A stretch of DNA of 64,000 bases from Bacteroidota bacterium (GTDB taxonomy: Bacteria; Bacteroidota; Bacteroidia; Chitinophagales; Chitinophagaceae). The translations under genes were made by a program, and so were the position numbers. The DNA is taken from contig JAFDZS010000005.1 of the NCBI GenBank assembly GCA_018266775.1, positions 257-64,256 of the forward strand, in the 5' to 3' direction. Positions 1 to 7,498 of the stretch are shown here, one piece after another; within the stretch, counting starts at the first letter, position 1, and each line of letters opens with the position of its first letter. The notes beneath the pieces were generated by a model that was not told where the DNA came from, did no database searches, and saw nothing but the letters and a program-made list of their open reading frames with translations.

Positions 1-33
1 ATTTGAAGGCGCTTATTCTTCAATCATAAAGTC

Positions 34-107
34 TGTCAGCCTGAGCCCGGCGAAGACGACTGCATAAGCCAAACCCGGCTTCTATAAACTCAGGCTGACA
101 GCTTTTT
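34..107. repeat. Dispersed repeat copy with 12-bp inverted repeat and T-run
   Basis: TGTCAGCCTGAG (34-45) and CTCAGGCTGACA (89-100) are perfect inverted repeats, followed by GCTTTTTATTTT. The element could act as the terminator of a gene to the left of the window. Related sequence (CTGAGC, GAAGACG, AACCCGG, CTGACAGCTTTT) recurs at 6729-7340, so it is also a dispersed repeat. The remaining bases up to 267 show no gene. A weak -7-like box TAACTTCG lies at 241-248, about 20 bases before the first gene. Confidence 0.7.
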
Positions 108-267
108 ATTTTGAAGTTTGTTTTTTGGCTGAAACATTAAATTCTCCACACTCATACCATTCTCCTTACTTTTTCGTTTTACCCATCTAAAACAGTAGTA
201 TCAACCAAAACTGATATACCTAAACTAAACCCGATTTCATTAACTTCGCCCTGCAAAAATTCAACTT

Positions 268-1398
268 ATGTTATTACTCAGCGGCCCCAATATGGCGGGC
301 AATGAATTAAAATACGTAACCGAATGCATTACCACCGGCTGGGTAAGCAGCGTTGGCGCTTATGTTGACCAGTTTGAAAAAATGAGTGCAGAATTTGCCG
401 GCACCAAATATGCGGTGGCCACCAGCAGCGGCACCACCGCATTGCACATTTGCTTAGTGATGATGGGGGTGAACAGCGATGATTATGTTATCACGCCAAA
501 TATAACTTTTATTGCCACCTGCAATTCCATTAAATACACCGGCGCCAATCCCATTTTTATTGATACTGATGTCAACAGCTGGCAGATGGACCTTGACCTG
601 CTGGAAGAATTCTTAAACAACGAAACCGAACAGCGTAATGGCGTATGCCATTATAAAAAAGATGGTAAACGTATTCCGGTAATTATGCCGGTGCATGTGC
701 TGGGCAATATTTGCGATATGGACCGGTTGCTGGCTTTGGCTGCAAAACATAACCTTACCGTTATTGAAGACAGTACAGAGGCACTGGGCAGTTATTACAA
801 AGGCAAACATGCAGGAAGTTTTGGTTTGCTGGGCACGTTCAGTTATAACGGCAATAAAATTATCACTACCGGCGGTGGTGGTATGATTGTGACCAATGAT
901 GAAGCACTGGCTAAAAAAGCAAAACACTTAACTACACAGGCCAAGGCAGACCCGTTTGAATATTTTCATGATGAAATTGGCTACAACTACAGGTTGGTAA
1001 ACGTGGCCGCAGCAATGGGTGTGGCACAAATGGAACAGTTACCCGGCTTCATCAAACGCAAACACGAAATTATTGCTTTGTATAAAAAAGAACTGGAAGG
1101 TGTGGGTGATATTACATTTCAGCAGGTAAGTGCAGACGTAAACCCCAACTGGTGGTTACCTACAATAATGACGGCGAAACAAAAAGAAGTGTTGAAAGTA
1201 CTGAACGATAATAAAATGCAGAGCCGCCCGTTTTGGGTACCCATGAACCAGTTGCCAATGTTTAAGAATGATTTGTTCTATAATCATACCGACAAATCTG
1301 ATTTTGTGTACCAGCATTGCCTCAGCATTCCCTGCTCCACATACATTACCGATGCAGATGTAAAAGCAGTAAGCGAAAAAATAAAAAACTGTTATTAG
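268..1398 (+). CDS. DegT/DnrJ/EryC1/StrS-family aminotransferase, LegC-like
   Basis: This is a 376-residue PLP-dependent sugar aminotransferase of the DegT/DnrJ/EryC1/StrS family, closest by eye to LegC-type enzymes that aminate nucleotide-linked keto-sugars for surface glycans. The N-terminus LSGPNMAGNE..GWVSSVG is the LegC-like opening. The pocket is visible as SSGTTALH (residues 53-60), IEDSTEALGS (166-175, Asp168 for the pyridine nitrogen) and SYNGNKIITTGGGG, with Lys197 the expected Schiff-base lysine. Length fits the family. The gene precedes a sugar-phosphate transferase by 99 bases, so it is probably the end of an O-antigen or capsule locus to the left. The exact sugar substrate cannot be read from the sequence. 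Confidence 0.9.
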   Translation: MLLLSGPNMAGNELKYVTECITTGWVSSVGAYVDQFEKMSAEFAGTKYAVATSSGTTALHICLVMMGVNSDDYVITPNITFIATCNSIKYTGANPIFIDTDVNSWQMDLDLLEEFLNNETEQRNGVCHYKKDGKRIPVIMPVHVLGNICDMDRLLALAAKHNLTVIEDSTEALGSYYKGKHAGSFGLLGTFSYNGNKIITTGGGGMIVTNDEALAKKAKHLTTQAKADPFEYFHDEIGYNYRLVNVAAAMGVAQMEQLPGFIKRKHEIIALYKKELEGVGDITFQQVSADVNPNWWLPTIMTAKQKEVLKVLNDNKMQSRPFWVPMNQLPMFKNDLFYNHTDKSDFVYQHCLSIPCSTYITDADVKAVSEKIKNCY

Positions 1399-1400
1399 TG

Positions 1401-1492
1401 TGAATGATGAATGGTCAATTGTCAATGGGGCAATAACAGCTTCACGATTCACGATTCACCATTCACGATTCACCATTGACCATTCACGATTT
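1401..1492. repeat. Short-period intergenic repeat (CACGATTCAC / CCATTGAC)
   Basis: Alternating ATTCACGATTCACC and ACCATTGACC words, with complementary AATGGTCAATTG at the left end, make a self-complementary spacer between the aminotransferase and the sugar transferase. CTGTTATT (1389-1396) at the stop codon pairs with AATAACAG (1432-1439). This type of short word repeat is common in Bacteroidota spacers. No promoter is evident. Confidence 0.6.
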
Positions 1493-1497
1493 CCCCC

Positions 1498-2154
1498 ATG
1501 TACCAATTCCTCAAGCGCCTCTTCGATATCGTTATAGCTACAGCAGCATTGATCCTGCTGTCGCCAATACTCATTCCCAGTATGCTTATTTTATTACTTA
1601 CCGGTGAGCATGAAGTGTTTTACTTTCAAAAAAGAGTGGGTTATAAAAACAAATATTTCTACATCTGGAAGTTTGCCACGATGCTGAAGAACAGCCCGAA
1701 TATCGGAACGGGAGAAATTACCTTGCGTAATGATCCCCGTGTAACTGCCTTTGGAAAGATATTGCGCATTACCAAAATCAATGAACTGCCGCAGATCATC
1801 AATGTATTTAAAGGCGATATGAGCATTGTAGGCCCCAGGCCGCTGATGGATGTAAGTGTACAACTATATCCGGAAGACATCCGCAATAAAATTTATAACA
1901 GCAAACCCGGTATGACAGGCATAGGCTCATTGATATTTCGTGATGAAGAAAAAATAGTTTCCGATGCAGAAGATCCCAAGGCTATGTACGCCCGGATTTA
2001 TCCCTATAAAGGTGCACTGGAAATGTGGTATCAAAAAAATGCATCACTGTATACCGATTTCATGATCATCTTCCTCACAGGATGGTCCATCTTCTTCCCC
2101 AAAAACAACCTGGTGGGCAAAGTATTTAAAGACCTCCCGGCCCGGGACTTCTGA
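1498..2154 (+). CDS. Initiating sugar-phosphate transferase (PglC/WbaP-type)
   Basis: A 218-residue monotopic bacterial sugar transferase that would transfer a phospho-sugar from a nucleotide sugar to undecaprenyl phosphate at the inner membrane, starting a surface glycan. The hydrophobic re-entrant segment covers roughly residues 8-35 after KRLFD. The family core follows: DPRVTAFGKILR (79-90), INELPQIINVFKGDMS (94-109), VGPRP (111-115) and the KPGMTGIGS block. Length fits the short PglC-type without extra N-terminal helices. Where well-studied members have an Asp-Glu catalytic pair (DELPQ), this protein has Asn95-Glu96. Neighbouring sugar aminotransferase supports a glycan role. Confidence 0.9.
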   Translation: MYQFLKRLFDIVIATAALILLSPILIPSMLILLLTGEHEVFYFQKRVGYKNKYFYIWKFATMLKNSPNIGTGEITLRNDPRVTAFGKILRITKINELPQIINVFKGDMSIVGPRPLMDVSVQLYPEDIRNKIYNSKPGMTGIGSLIFRDEEKIVSDAEDPKAMYARIYPYKGALEMWYQKNASLYTDFMIIFLTGWSIFFPKNNLVGKVFKDLPARDF

Positions 2155-2157
2155 TCC

Positions 2158-2187
2158 TGTTTATCTTTTTTTGACTTTTTTTAAACA
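2158..2187. promoter_or_regulatory. Candidate operator, copy 1 (upstream of the B12-MerR gene)
   Basis: TGTTTAT, 16 bases, TTAAACA. It starts 4 bases after the preceding stop codon and ends 44 bases before the regulator's ATG. It differs by one base from the two palindromes upstream of the sigma factor, with identical 16-base spacing. Inferred autoregulatory site. Confidence 0.6.
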
Positions 2188-2231
2188 AAAATGAAGCGAT
2201 CATTGTAATAGTAAAGACGTAAACACTTGCA

Positions 2232-3125
2232 ATGAACTCATTTACTATTAAAGACCTTGAAAATCTTTCGGGCATAAAAGCCCATACCATACGTATCTGG
2301 GAACAGCGCTATTCCTTTATTAAGCCTGAGCGCACCGGTACCAACATCCGTTATTACAGCAATGATGAACTGAAGAAGATCCTCAACGTAGCGCTGCTGA
2401 ATAAATACGGTTTCAAAATCTCCCATATCGATAAGATGAACGATGGGGAGATCAAAGAAAAAATACTCTCGCTGAACCAATTTGAAGCACAGCAGGAACG
2501 CATAGTGAACGATCTCATTCAATGCATGGTGGATATTGATATAGAGCGGCTGGAAGCGGTGCTGGATAAATACATTGCTGCAAAGGGTATTGAAAAAACC
2601 ATCACACAAATCATTTTTCCCTTTCTTGAAAAAATAGGCATTCTCTGGCTAACCAACCATATTAACCCAGCGCAGGAACATCTGGTGAGCAACATCATCA
2701 GGCAAAAATTAATTGTGGGTATAGACAATATTGTAACTGCACTTAAAGTAAACAAAACCGTATTACTGTTTTTGCCTGAAGGCGAATACCATGAACTGGG
2801 TTTATTATTTATGAATTACCTGCTGAGAAGCCGTGGTGTAAATACGATTTACCTGGGCAGCAGTGTACCATTAAAAGATGTGGAATATGTGGTGAGGCTG
2901 AAGAAGCCCGACTACCTTTATTCCCACCTTACCACCGTGGGGCAAAGTTTTAATTTCGACAGGTTTATACAGCAGCTCAGGGAAAAATTCAGGCAGATCC
3001 CCTGCATCGTTTCCGGCAAACTTACCTGTACGTATGAGAAGAAGATACAGGCGCCGCTGCACTTCAAACGCTCCTTTCCTGAGGTCATGGATTTTGTATC
3101 CGGCTTCTCCAGGCCGGTTTCGTGA
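2232..3125 (+). CDS. CarH/LitR-like MerR regulator with cobalamin-binding domain
   Basis: A 297-residue transcription factor. Residues 1-75 are a MerR winged helix (FTIKDLENLSGIKAHTIRIWEQRY; the RIWExRY recognition segment is typical of CarA/CarH/LitR). Residues about 85-165 form the helical bundle with W139-x9-E149-H150, the Wx9EH adenosylcobalamin signature. Residues about 175-290 are a B12-binding fold with E185-x-H187-x-x-G190, so His187 should be the lower cobalt ligand. Known CarH proteins repress carotenoid genes in the dark and release DNA on light-driven loss of the adenosyl group. The residue after the Trp, where Thermus CarH has the upper His, is Leu140. Position at the head of the carotenoid region fits. 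Palindromes lie upstream of it and of the next gene. Confidence 0.88.
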   Translation: MNSFTIKDLENLSGIKAHTIRIWEQRYSFIKPERTGTNIRYYSNDELKKILNVALLNKYGFKISHIDKMNDGEIKEKILSLNQFEAQQERIVNDLIQCMVDIDIERLEAVLDKYIAAKGIEKTITQIIFPFLEKIGILWLTNHINPAQEHLVSNIIRQKLIVGIDNIVTALKVNKTVLLFLPEGEYHELGLLFMNYLLRSRGVNTIYLGSSVPLKDVEYVVRLKKPDYLYSHLTTVGQSFNFDRFIQQLREKFRQIPCIVSGKLTCTYEKKIQAPLHFKRSFPEVMDFVSGFSRPVS

Positions 3126-3126
3126 T

Positions 3127-3148
3127 GCGGAAAAAATCCGCTTTGTTT
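3127..3148 (+). terminator. Short hairpin terminator after the MerR gene
   Basis: GCGGA (3127-3131), five A, TCCGC (3137-3141), then TTTGTTT. It sits 2 bases after the MerR stop codon and overlaps the left arm of operator copy 2. Confidence 0.5.
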
Positions 3149-3173
3149 AAGAAAATGACAAAAATATTAAACA
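3144..3173. promoter_or_regulatory. Candidate operator, copy 2
   Basis: Perfect TGTTTAA, 16 bases, TTAAACA in the 105-base gap between the B12-MerR gene and the ECF sigma gene. Same spacing as copies 1 and 3. Confidence 0.65.
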
Positions 3174-3199
3174 GAAAAAAAGGCCTTTTCAAAAAATTG

Positions 3200-3229
3200 T
3201 GTTTAACTTTAATGTACAATTCTTAAACA
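3200..3229. promoter_or_regulatory. Candidate operator, copy 3
   Basis: A second perfect TGTTTAA, 16 bases, TTAAACA, exactly 56 bases downstream of copy 2 and ending 1 base before the sigma factor ATG. A bound protein would cover the transcription or translation start. Its spacer contains TGTACA, the core half-site reported for Thermus CarH, but this may be chance. Confidence 0.65.
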
Positions 3230-3230
3230 G

Positions 3231-3731
3231 ATGTCAACTATTGAATTCAACCAATCCATTATCAGTAATGCAGAATACCTGAAACCCTTTGCCATTACAC
3301 TTACAAGGGATAACGAAAGTGCGAAGGATTTGCTGCAGGAAACGATGTTCAGGGCGTTGGCCAACCAGGATAAATATAATACCGGTACCAACATAAAAGC
3401 ATGGTTGTATACCATTATGCGGAACATTTTTATTAATGATTACCGCAGAAGGGCAAAGCAACAAATCATTTACGATGGCAGCATTAATGAATTTCTCATC
3501 AACAATAACCAGCTTACTGTGGCCAATGCTGCAGAAAGTAATTTGAAGATGAAAGATATTCAGCAGGCCATTTACCAGTTGCCCGAAATTTTTAAAAACC
3601 CGTTTCAGTTGTATTTTGAAGGCTACAAGTATAATGAAATTGCTTTGTTGCTGAAAGAACCTTTGGGCACCATTAAAAGCAGGATACATTTTGCACGTAA
3701 ACTATTAAAAGAACAACTGACCCGCTTTTAA
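3231..3731 (+). CDS. ECF-type RNA polymerase sigma factor (carotenoid-linked)
   Basis: A 166-residue sigma-70 family ECF factor. Region 2 spans about residues 10-75 (ITLTRDNESAKDLLQETMFRAL, then IKAWLYTIMRNIFINDYRR). Region 4 spans about 105-160 (YQLPEIFKNPFQLYFEGYKYNEIA, then GTIKSRIHFARKLL). No anti-sigma gene is adjacent; instead it sits between the B12-dependent MerR gene and crtI. Two candidate operators occupy its promoter region. The stop is 49 bases before crtI, so read-through into the crt operon is possible. A plausible model, not shown, is that the MerR protein represses this gene and the sigma factor turns on crtI and crtD. Confidence 0.92.
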   Translation: MSTIEFNQSIISNAEYLKPFAITLTRDNESAKDLLQETMFRALANQDKYNTGTNIKAWLYTIMRNIFINDYRRRAKQQIIYDGSINEFLINNNQLTVANAAESNLKMKDIQQAIYQLPEIFKNPFQLYFEGYKYNEIALLLKEPLGTIKSRIHFARKLLKEQLTRF

Positions 3732-3746
3732 TAGCTGAATAATTCC

Positions 3747-3776
3747 CCGTTTTAATTTTCAATATGCCTAAATTTA
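3747..3776 (+). promoter_or_regulatory. Candidate ECF promoter of crtI
   Basis: CCGTTTTAA (from 3747) and TAAATTTA (3769-3776), with 18 bases between CCGT and the downstream box. The same arrangement occurs before crtD (7453-7482). The downstream box is only 4 bases from the TTG start of crtI, so the transcript would be nearly leaderless, which weakens this call. Confidence 0.35.
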
Positions 3777-3780
3777 GCGC

Positions 3781-5268
3781 TTGAAAAAAGTAATTGTAAT
3801 TGGCAGTGGCTTTGCCGGTTTATCAGCCGCATGTTTTTTGGCAAAGGCAGGGTACAGTGTAACGGTACTGGAAAAACAATCTGGCCCGGGGGGAAGGGCC
3901 AGGCAATTAAAGGCCGATGGTTTTACATTTGATATGGGCCCCAGCTGGTACTGGATGCCTGATGTATTTGAACGTTTTTTTAATTGCTTTGGAAAAACAA
4001 CATCCGGGTATTACCAATTGAAAAGATTAGATCCATCTTACCGGGTGTACTGGCCCGGCCATACCATGGATATTCCCGCTCACTATGAACAACTGCAGCA
4101 GTTATTTGAAAGTTATGAACCCGGCAGCAGCGCCAGGCTGGATCAATTTTTAGCAGAAGCCGCATACAAGTATGAAGTGGGCATGAATAAACTGGTACAC
4201 AAACCAGGCTTAAGTGCAACAGAGTTTATAGATGGAGATGTAATCAAAGGTGTGTTCAGGCTGGATGTATTTACCAACATGAAAAAACATGTGGCTAAAT
4301 ATTTTAAGCACCCGCAATTGCAGCAACTGATGGAGTTTCCTGTTTTGTTCCTGGGCGCATTGCCGCAGCACATTCCTGCATTGTACAGTTTGATGAATTA
4401 TGCCGACATTCAATTGGGCACCTGGTTTCCTGTTGGCGGTATGTATAAAATTGTGGAAGCCATGCATCAATTAGCAGTTGAGTTGGGTGTGGAATTTCAT
4501 TTCAATACCGATGTACAAAAAATTGAAGTTGCTAATGGCAAAGCAAAAAGTGTAATTGCTGTCAACGATCAACTAACAACTAATAACTATCACCCAGATA
4601 TTGTTGTTGGCGCCGCCGACTATCATTTCATCGAAACAAAACTTTTGTCTAATACCAACCGCAGTTATACCGAAACTTACTGGAACAAAAGAGTGATGGC
4701 GCCGGGATGTTTATTATATTACGTTGGCTTGAATAAAAAACTGGACAATGTATTGCACCATTCCCTGTTTTTTGATGCTGATTTTGGGGTGCATGGCAAA
4801 GAAATATATGAGCAGCCGCAATGGCCAGTGCATCCGTTGTTTTATGTAAGTATTACCACTGTTACCGATGAAAGCCAGGCGCCGGAAGGATGTGAGAATA
4901 TGTTTTTTTTGATACCGGTTGCAGCAGGTTTGGAAGGAGACACCGAGGCATTGCGGGAAAAATATTTCAACGATATTGTAGCAAGATTTGAAGCAGGAAC
5001 AGGACAGGCGATAAAAGAAAATATCATGTACAAAAAATCCTATTCCATCAGCGATTTCGTAAGTGATTATAATTCGTTTAAGGGCAATGCGTATGGATTG
5101 GCGAATACATTACTGCAAACAGCAATTATGAAGCCATCTATAAAAAGTAAAAAAGTAAACAACCTGTTTTATACCGGCCAGTTAACAGTCCCGGGGCCGG
5201 GTGTACCGCCCAGCCTCATCAGTGGAGAAGTGGTGGCCGGGCAAATCATTAAACAAATGGGACGCTGA
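3781..5268 (+). CDS. crtI: Phytoene desaturase
   Basis: A 495-residue CrtI-type FAD-dependent desaturase converting phytoene stepwise to lycopene at the membrane. The N-terminal dinucleotide fold is VIVIGSGFAGLSAA (GxGxxG at residues 8-13) with VLEKQSGPGGRAR after it. GFTFDMGPSWYW is the family substrate-side motif, and the C-terminus carries the FAD-closing segment YTGQLTVPGPGVPPSLISGEVVAGQI. Translation must start at TTG 3781: an in-frame TAG lies 4-6 bases upstream, and no ATG precedes the FAD motif. It is first of a tight operon crtI-crtB-idi, with a 38-base gap to crtB. Confidence 0.95.
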   Translation: MKKVIVIGSGFAGLSAACFLAKAGYSVTVLEKQSGPGGRARQLKADGFTFDMGPSWYWMPDVFERFFNCFGKTTSGYYQLKRLDPSYRVYWPGHTMDIPAHYEQLQQLFESYEPGSSARLDQFLAEAAYKYEVGMNKLVHKPGLSATEFIDGDVIKGVFRLDVFTNMKKHVAKYFKHPQLQQLMEFPVLFLGALPQHIPALYSLMNYADIQLGTWFPVGGMYKIVEAMHQLAVELGVEFHFNTDVQKIEVANGKAKSVIAVNDQLTTNNYHPDIVVGAADYHFIETKLLSNTNRSYTETYWNKRVMAPGCLLYYVGLNKKLDNVLHHSLFFDADFGVHGKEIYEQPQWPVHPLFYVSITTVTDESQAPEGCENMFFLIPVAAGLEGDTEALREKYFNDIVARFEAGTGQAIKENIMYKKSYSISDFVSDYNSFKGNAYGLANTLLQTAIMKPSIKSKKVNNLFYTGQLTVPGPGVPPSLISGEVVAGQIIKQMGR

Positions 5269-5306
5269 ATTTTTTCAGGAACCCCGAAGACTAAACCGTT
5301 TTATTT

Positions 5307-6143
5307 ATGATCAACATTTTTCACCGCACCAGTCACGAGTGCAGCAGGATTACTACCGAAGCCTACAGTACCTCGTTCAGCAGTGCCATTAAGCTGCTGC
5401 ATAAAGACCTGCGCAAACCCATCTATAATATTTATGGATTGGTACGCTTTGCCGATGAAATTGTAGATACCTTTCATGGTTATGATAAAGAACAACTGCT
5501 GCGTGAATTTAAAACCGCTGCTTACGATGCCATTGAACGCGGCATCAGCCTGAACCCCATCCTGCACAGCTTTCAGCAAACCGTTAATGAATATAACATT
5601 GATCATAATTTGATTGAATCTTTTTTCAAAAGCATGGAATGGGATTTAACCAAACACCAGTACGACAGGCATGCTTACGAAGAATATATTTACGGCAGTG
5701 CAGAAGTAGTGGGCCTGATGTGCCTGTATGTTTTTTGCGAAGGCGATCAAAAATTATACGAACAATTAAAACCATCTGCACAGGCATTGGGCGCCGCATT
5801 TCAAAAAGTAAATTTTTTACGGGACGTAAAGGCAGATTATGAACAACTGAACCGTAAGTATTTTCCTGAAATGGATTTCAGGAATTTTACATCGGCCATG
5901 AAGGCACAGATAGAAAGCGAAATTGCCGGCGATTTTGAAAATGCTTACGAAGGCATTTTACAGTTACCGGTAAAAGCAAGGTTTGGTGTGTATGTAGCCT
6001 ATAAATATTATTTATCGCTGTTCAGAAAAATAAAAAAAGTACAGCCGGCACAAATACTGGAACAACGCATACGCATACCCAATTACTCCAAAGCATTAAT
6101 ACTGGCAAAAGCCGGCTTAAGAACACAGCTGAATTTACTGTGA
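5307..6143 (+). CDS. crtB: Phytoene synthase (squalene/phytoene synthase family)
   Basis: A 278-residue head-to-head prenyl synthase condensing two geranylgeranyl diphosphates to phytoene. Both Mg-binding aspartate motifs are present: DEIVD (residues 50-54, in RFADEIVDTF) and DVKAD (173-177, in LRDVKADYEQLNRKYFP). Length fits the family. Position between crtI and idi favours phytoene over squalene synthesis. The ATG at 5307 gives the usual short N-terminus before SFSSAIKLL. The gap to idi is 20 bases, so all three genes are probably one transcript. Confidence 0.95.
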   Translation: MINIFHRTSHECSRITTEAYSTSFSSAIKLLHKDLRKPIYNIYGLVRFADEIVDTFHGYDKEQLLREFKTAAYDAIERGISLNPILHSFQQTVNEYNIDHNLIESFFKSMEWDLTKHQYDRHAYEEYIYGSAEVVGLMCLYVFCEGDQKLYEQLKPSAQALGAAFQKVNFLRDVKADYEQLNRKYFPEMDFRNFTSAMKAQIESEIAGDFENAYEGILQLPVKARFGVYVAYKYYLSLFRKIKKVQPAQILEQRIRIPNYSKALILAKAGLRTQLNLL

Positions 6144-6163
6144 TGCGTTACCTTGCACAATAA

Positions 6164-6697
6164 ATGGATACCAACCGATTAATTTTAGTAAACGAGCACG
6201 ACGAGCCCACAGGCACGGCAGAAAAAATGGAAGCGCATGAGCAGGCTTTACTGCACCGTGCTTTCAGTGTGTTTATTTTTAACAGCAAAGGGGAAATGTT
6301 ATTACAGCGCAGGGCAGATGGAAAATACCATAGCCCCGGTTTGTGGACGAATGCCTGCTGCAGCCATCCTTATGAAGGGCAGGATACCAAAGCCGCTGCG
6401 GAAAAACGCCTGCAGGAAGAAATGGGTTTTACCACGGCATTGACTCCTGTTTTTCAATTTATATACAAAGCACCATTTGATAACGGCTTAACAGAATACG
6501 AATATGATCATGTATTCGCCGGTGTGTATGATGGGCCGGTTATGCCCGATGCCAGTGAAGTAAGTGAATACCGTTATCAAACCATTGAATCCATTTATAC
6601 CGCTTTGCAGGAACAACCAATGCAATTCACCGTTTGGTTTACCATTGCATTTCCTAAGCTGGTGGAGCAAACAGGTGGGGGCGCTATGGCGACCTGA
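6164..6697 (+). CDS. idi: Isopentenyl-diphosphate delta-isomerase, type 1
   Basis: A 177-residue Nudix-fold isomerase interconverting IPP and DMAPP to feed prenyl chain synthesis. Seen are LHRAFSVFIFN, the metal and catalytic region TNACCSHP (Cys66 aligned with the catalytic Cys of the E. coli enzyme, His68 a metal ligand), the Nudix-like helix with RLQEEMGF, and TEYEYDH with the ExE metal-binding pair. It ends the crtI-crtB-idi operon. Its presence suggests pigment precursor supply is co-induced. No geranylgeranyl diphosphate synthase gene is in the window. Confidence 0.95.
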   Translation: MDTNRLILVNEHDEPTGTAEKMEAHEQALLHRAFSVFIFNSKGEMLLQRRADGKYHSPGLWTNACCSHPYEGQDTKAAAEKRLQEEMGFTTALTPVFQFIYKAPFDNGLTEYEYDHVFAGVYDGPVMPDASEVSEYRYQTIESIYTALQEQPMQFTVWFTIAFPKLVEQTGGGAMAT

Positions 6698-6728
6698 TCG
6701 TTGAGCCTTGATTATTGGTTATTAATTA

Positions 6729-7340
6729 TTGATGATTAAGCCTAAATGCGGCTATCACAGTTTTAAACCCGGTTTCGATAAACTCAACCTGACAGCTTTT
6801 CAATTTGAATATATTCACTCTTCAAAAAATGATACTGTCAGTCTGAGCTTATTTACCCTGTGGGACGAAGACGGCTATCGCAGTTTTAAACACGGTTTCG
6901 ATAAACTCAACCTGGCAGCTTTTATTATTTGAAGATATGGGCACTGCAAAATCGGGGCGCTATAGCGACCTGACCATGGAGTATTGAACATTGAGCGTTG
7001 AACATTGATCATTAATTATTGATGATTAAGCCTAAATGCGGCTATCACAGTTTTAAACCCGGTTTCGATAAACTCAACCTGACAGCTTTTCAATTTGAAT
7101 ATTTTCGCTCTTCAAAAAATGATACTGTCAGTCTGAGCTTATTTACCCTGTGGGACGAAGACGGCTATCACAGTTTTAAACCCGGTTTCGATAAACTCAA
7201 CCTGACAGCTTTTATTATTTGAGGATATAGACACTGCAAAAAATAATACTGTCAGTCTGAGCGTGACGAAGACGGTAATCAAAGTATAAACCCGGTTTCG
7301 CCCCGCAGGGCAAGCAAGTTCAACCTGGGAGTTTTTTATG
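6729..7340. repeat. Array of about five degenerate intergenic repeat units
   Basis: A segment of about 208 bases (6729-6936) recurs nearly identically at 7019-7226, 290 bases later. Each half holds two copies of a unit of about 50 bases beginning GGCTATCRCAGTTTTAAA and ending CAACCTGRCAGCTTTT. A fifth, more degenerate copy is at 7247-7340. Between halves lie ATTGAACATTGAGCG words. It is related to the repeat at 34-107. The two near-identical 67-codon reading frames inside are unlikely to be genes. The block separates the two crt operons. Confidence 0.8.
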
Positions 7341-7452
7341 CAGAGAATCTTCACTATTCATATTATTTCACCATACACTCAAGTCTTCTCATACTCAATC
7401 TGCGCATCGGCGGCAATCTTCTTAATCATTAAAGGCGCCTGACGTTTTTGAA

Positions 7453-7482
7453 CCGTCTTGACACCTTTATTAACTACATTTG
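7453..7482 (+). promoter_or_regulatory. Candidate ECF promoter of crtD operon
   Basis: CCGTCTTGA (from 7453) and TACATTTG (7475-7482), a perfect TAnnTTTG -7 box, with 18 bases between CCGT and the box. The same upstream word and spacing precede crtI. Transcription would begin a few bases before ATG 7499, which supports that start over the TTG at 7448. Confidence 0.5.
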
Positions 7483-7498
7483 CTCAACTATAACATTC

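Noticed and set aside
6729..7222. Two almost identical 67-codon frames (6729-6932, 7019-7222)
   Set aside because: They lie wholly inside intergenic repeat units, and the frame simply follows the repeated text; no start signals.
7448..7498. TTG 7448 as the crtD start
   Set aside because: The FAD motif starts right after ATG 7499, and a TACATTTG promoter box lies between the two starts.
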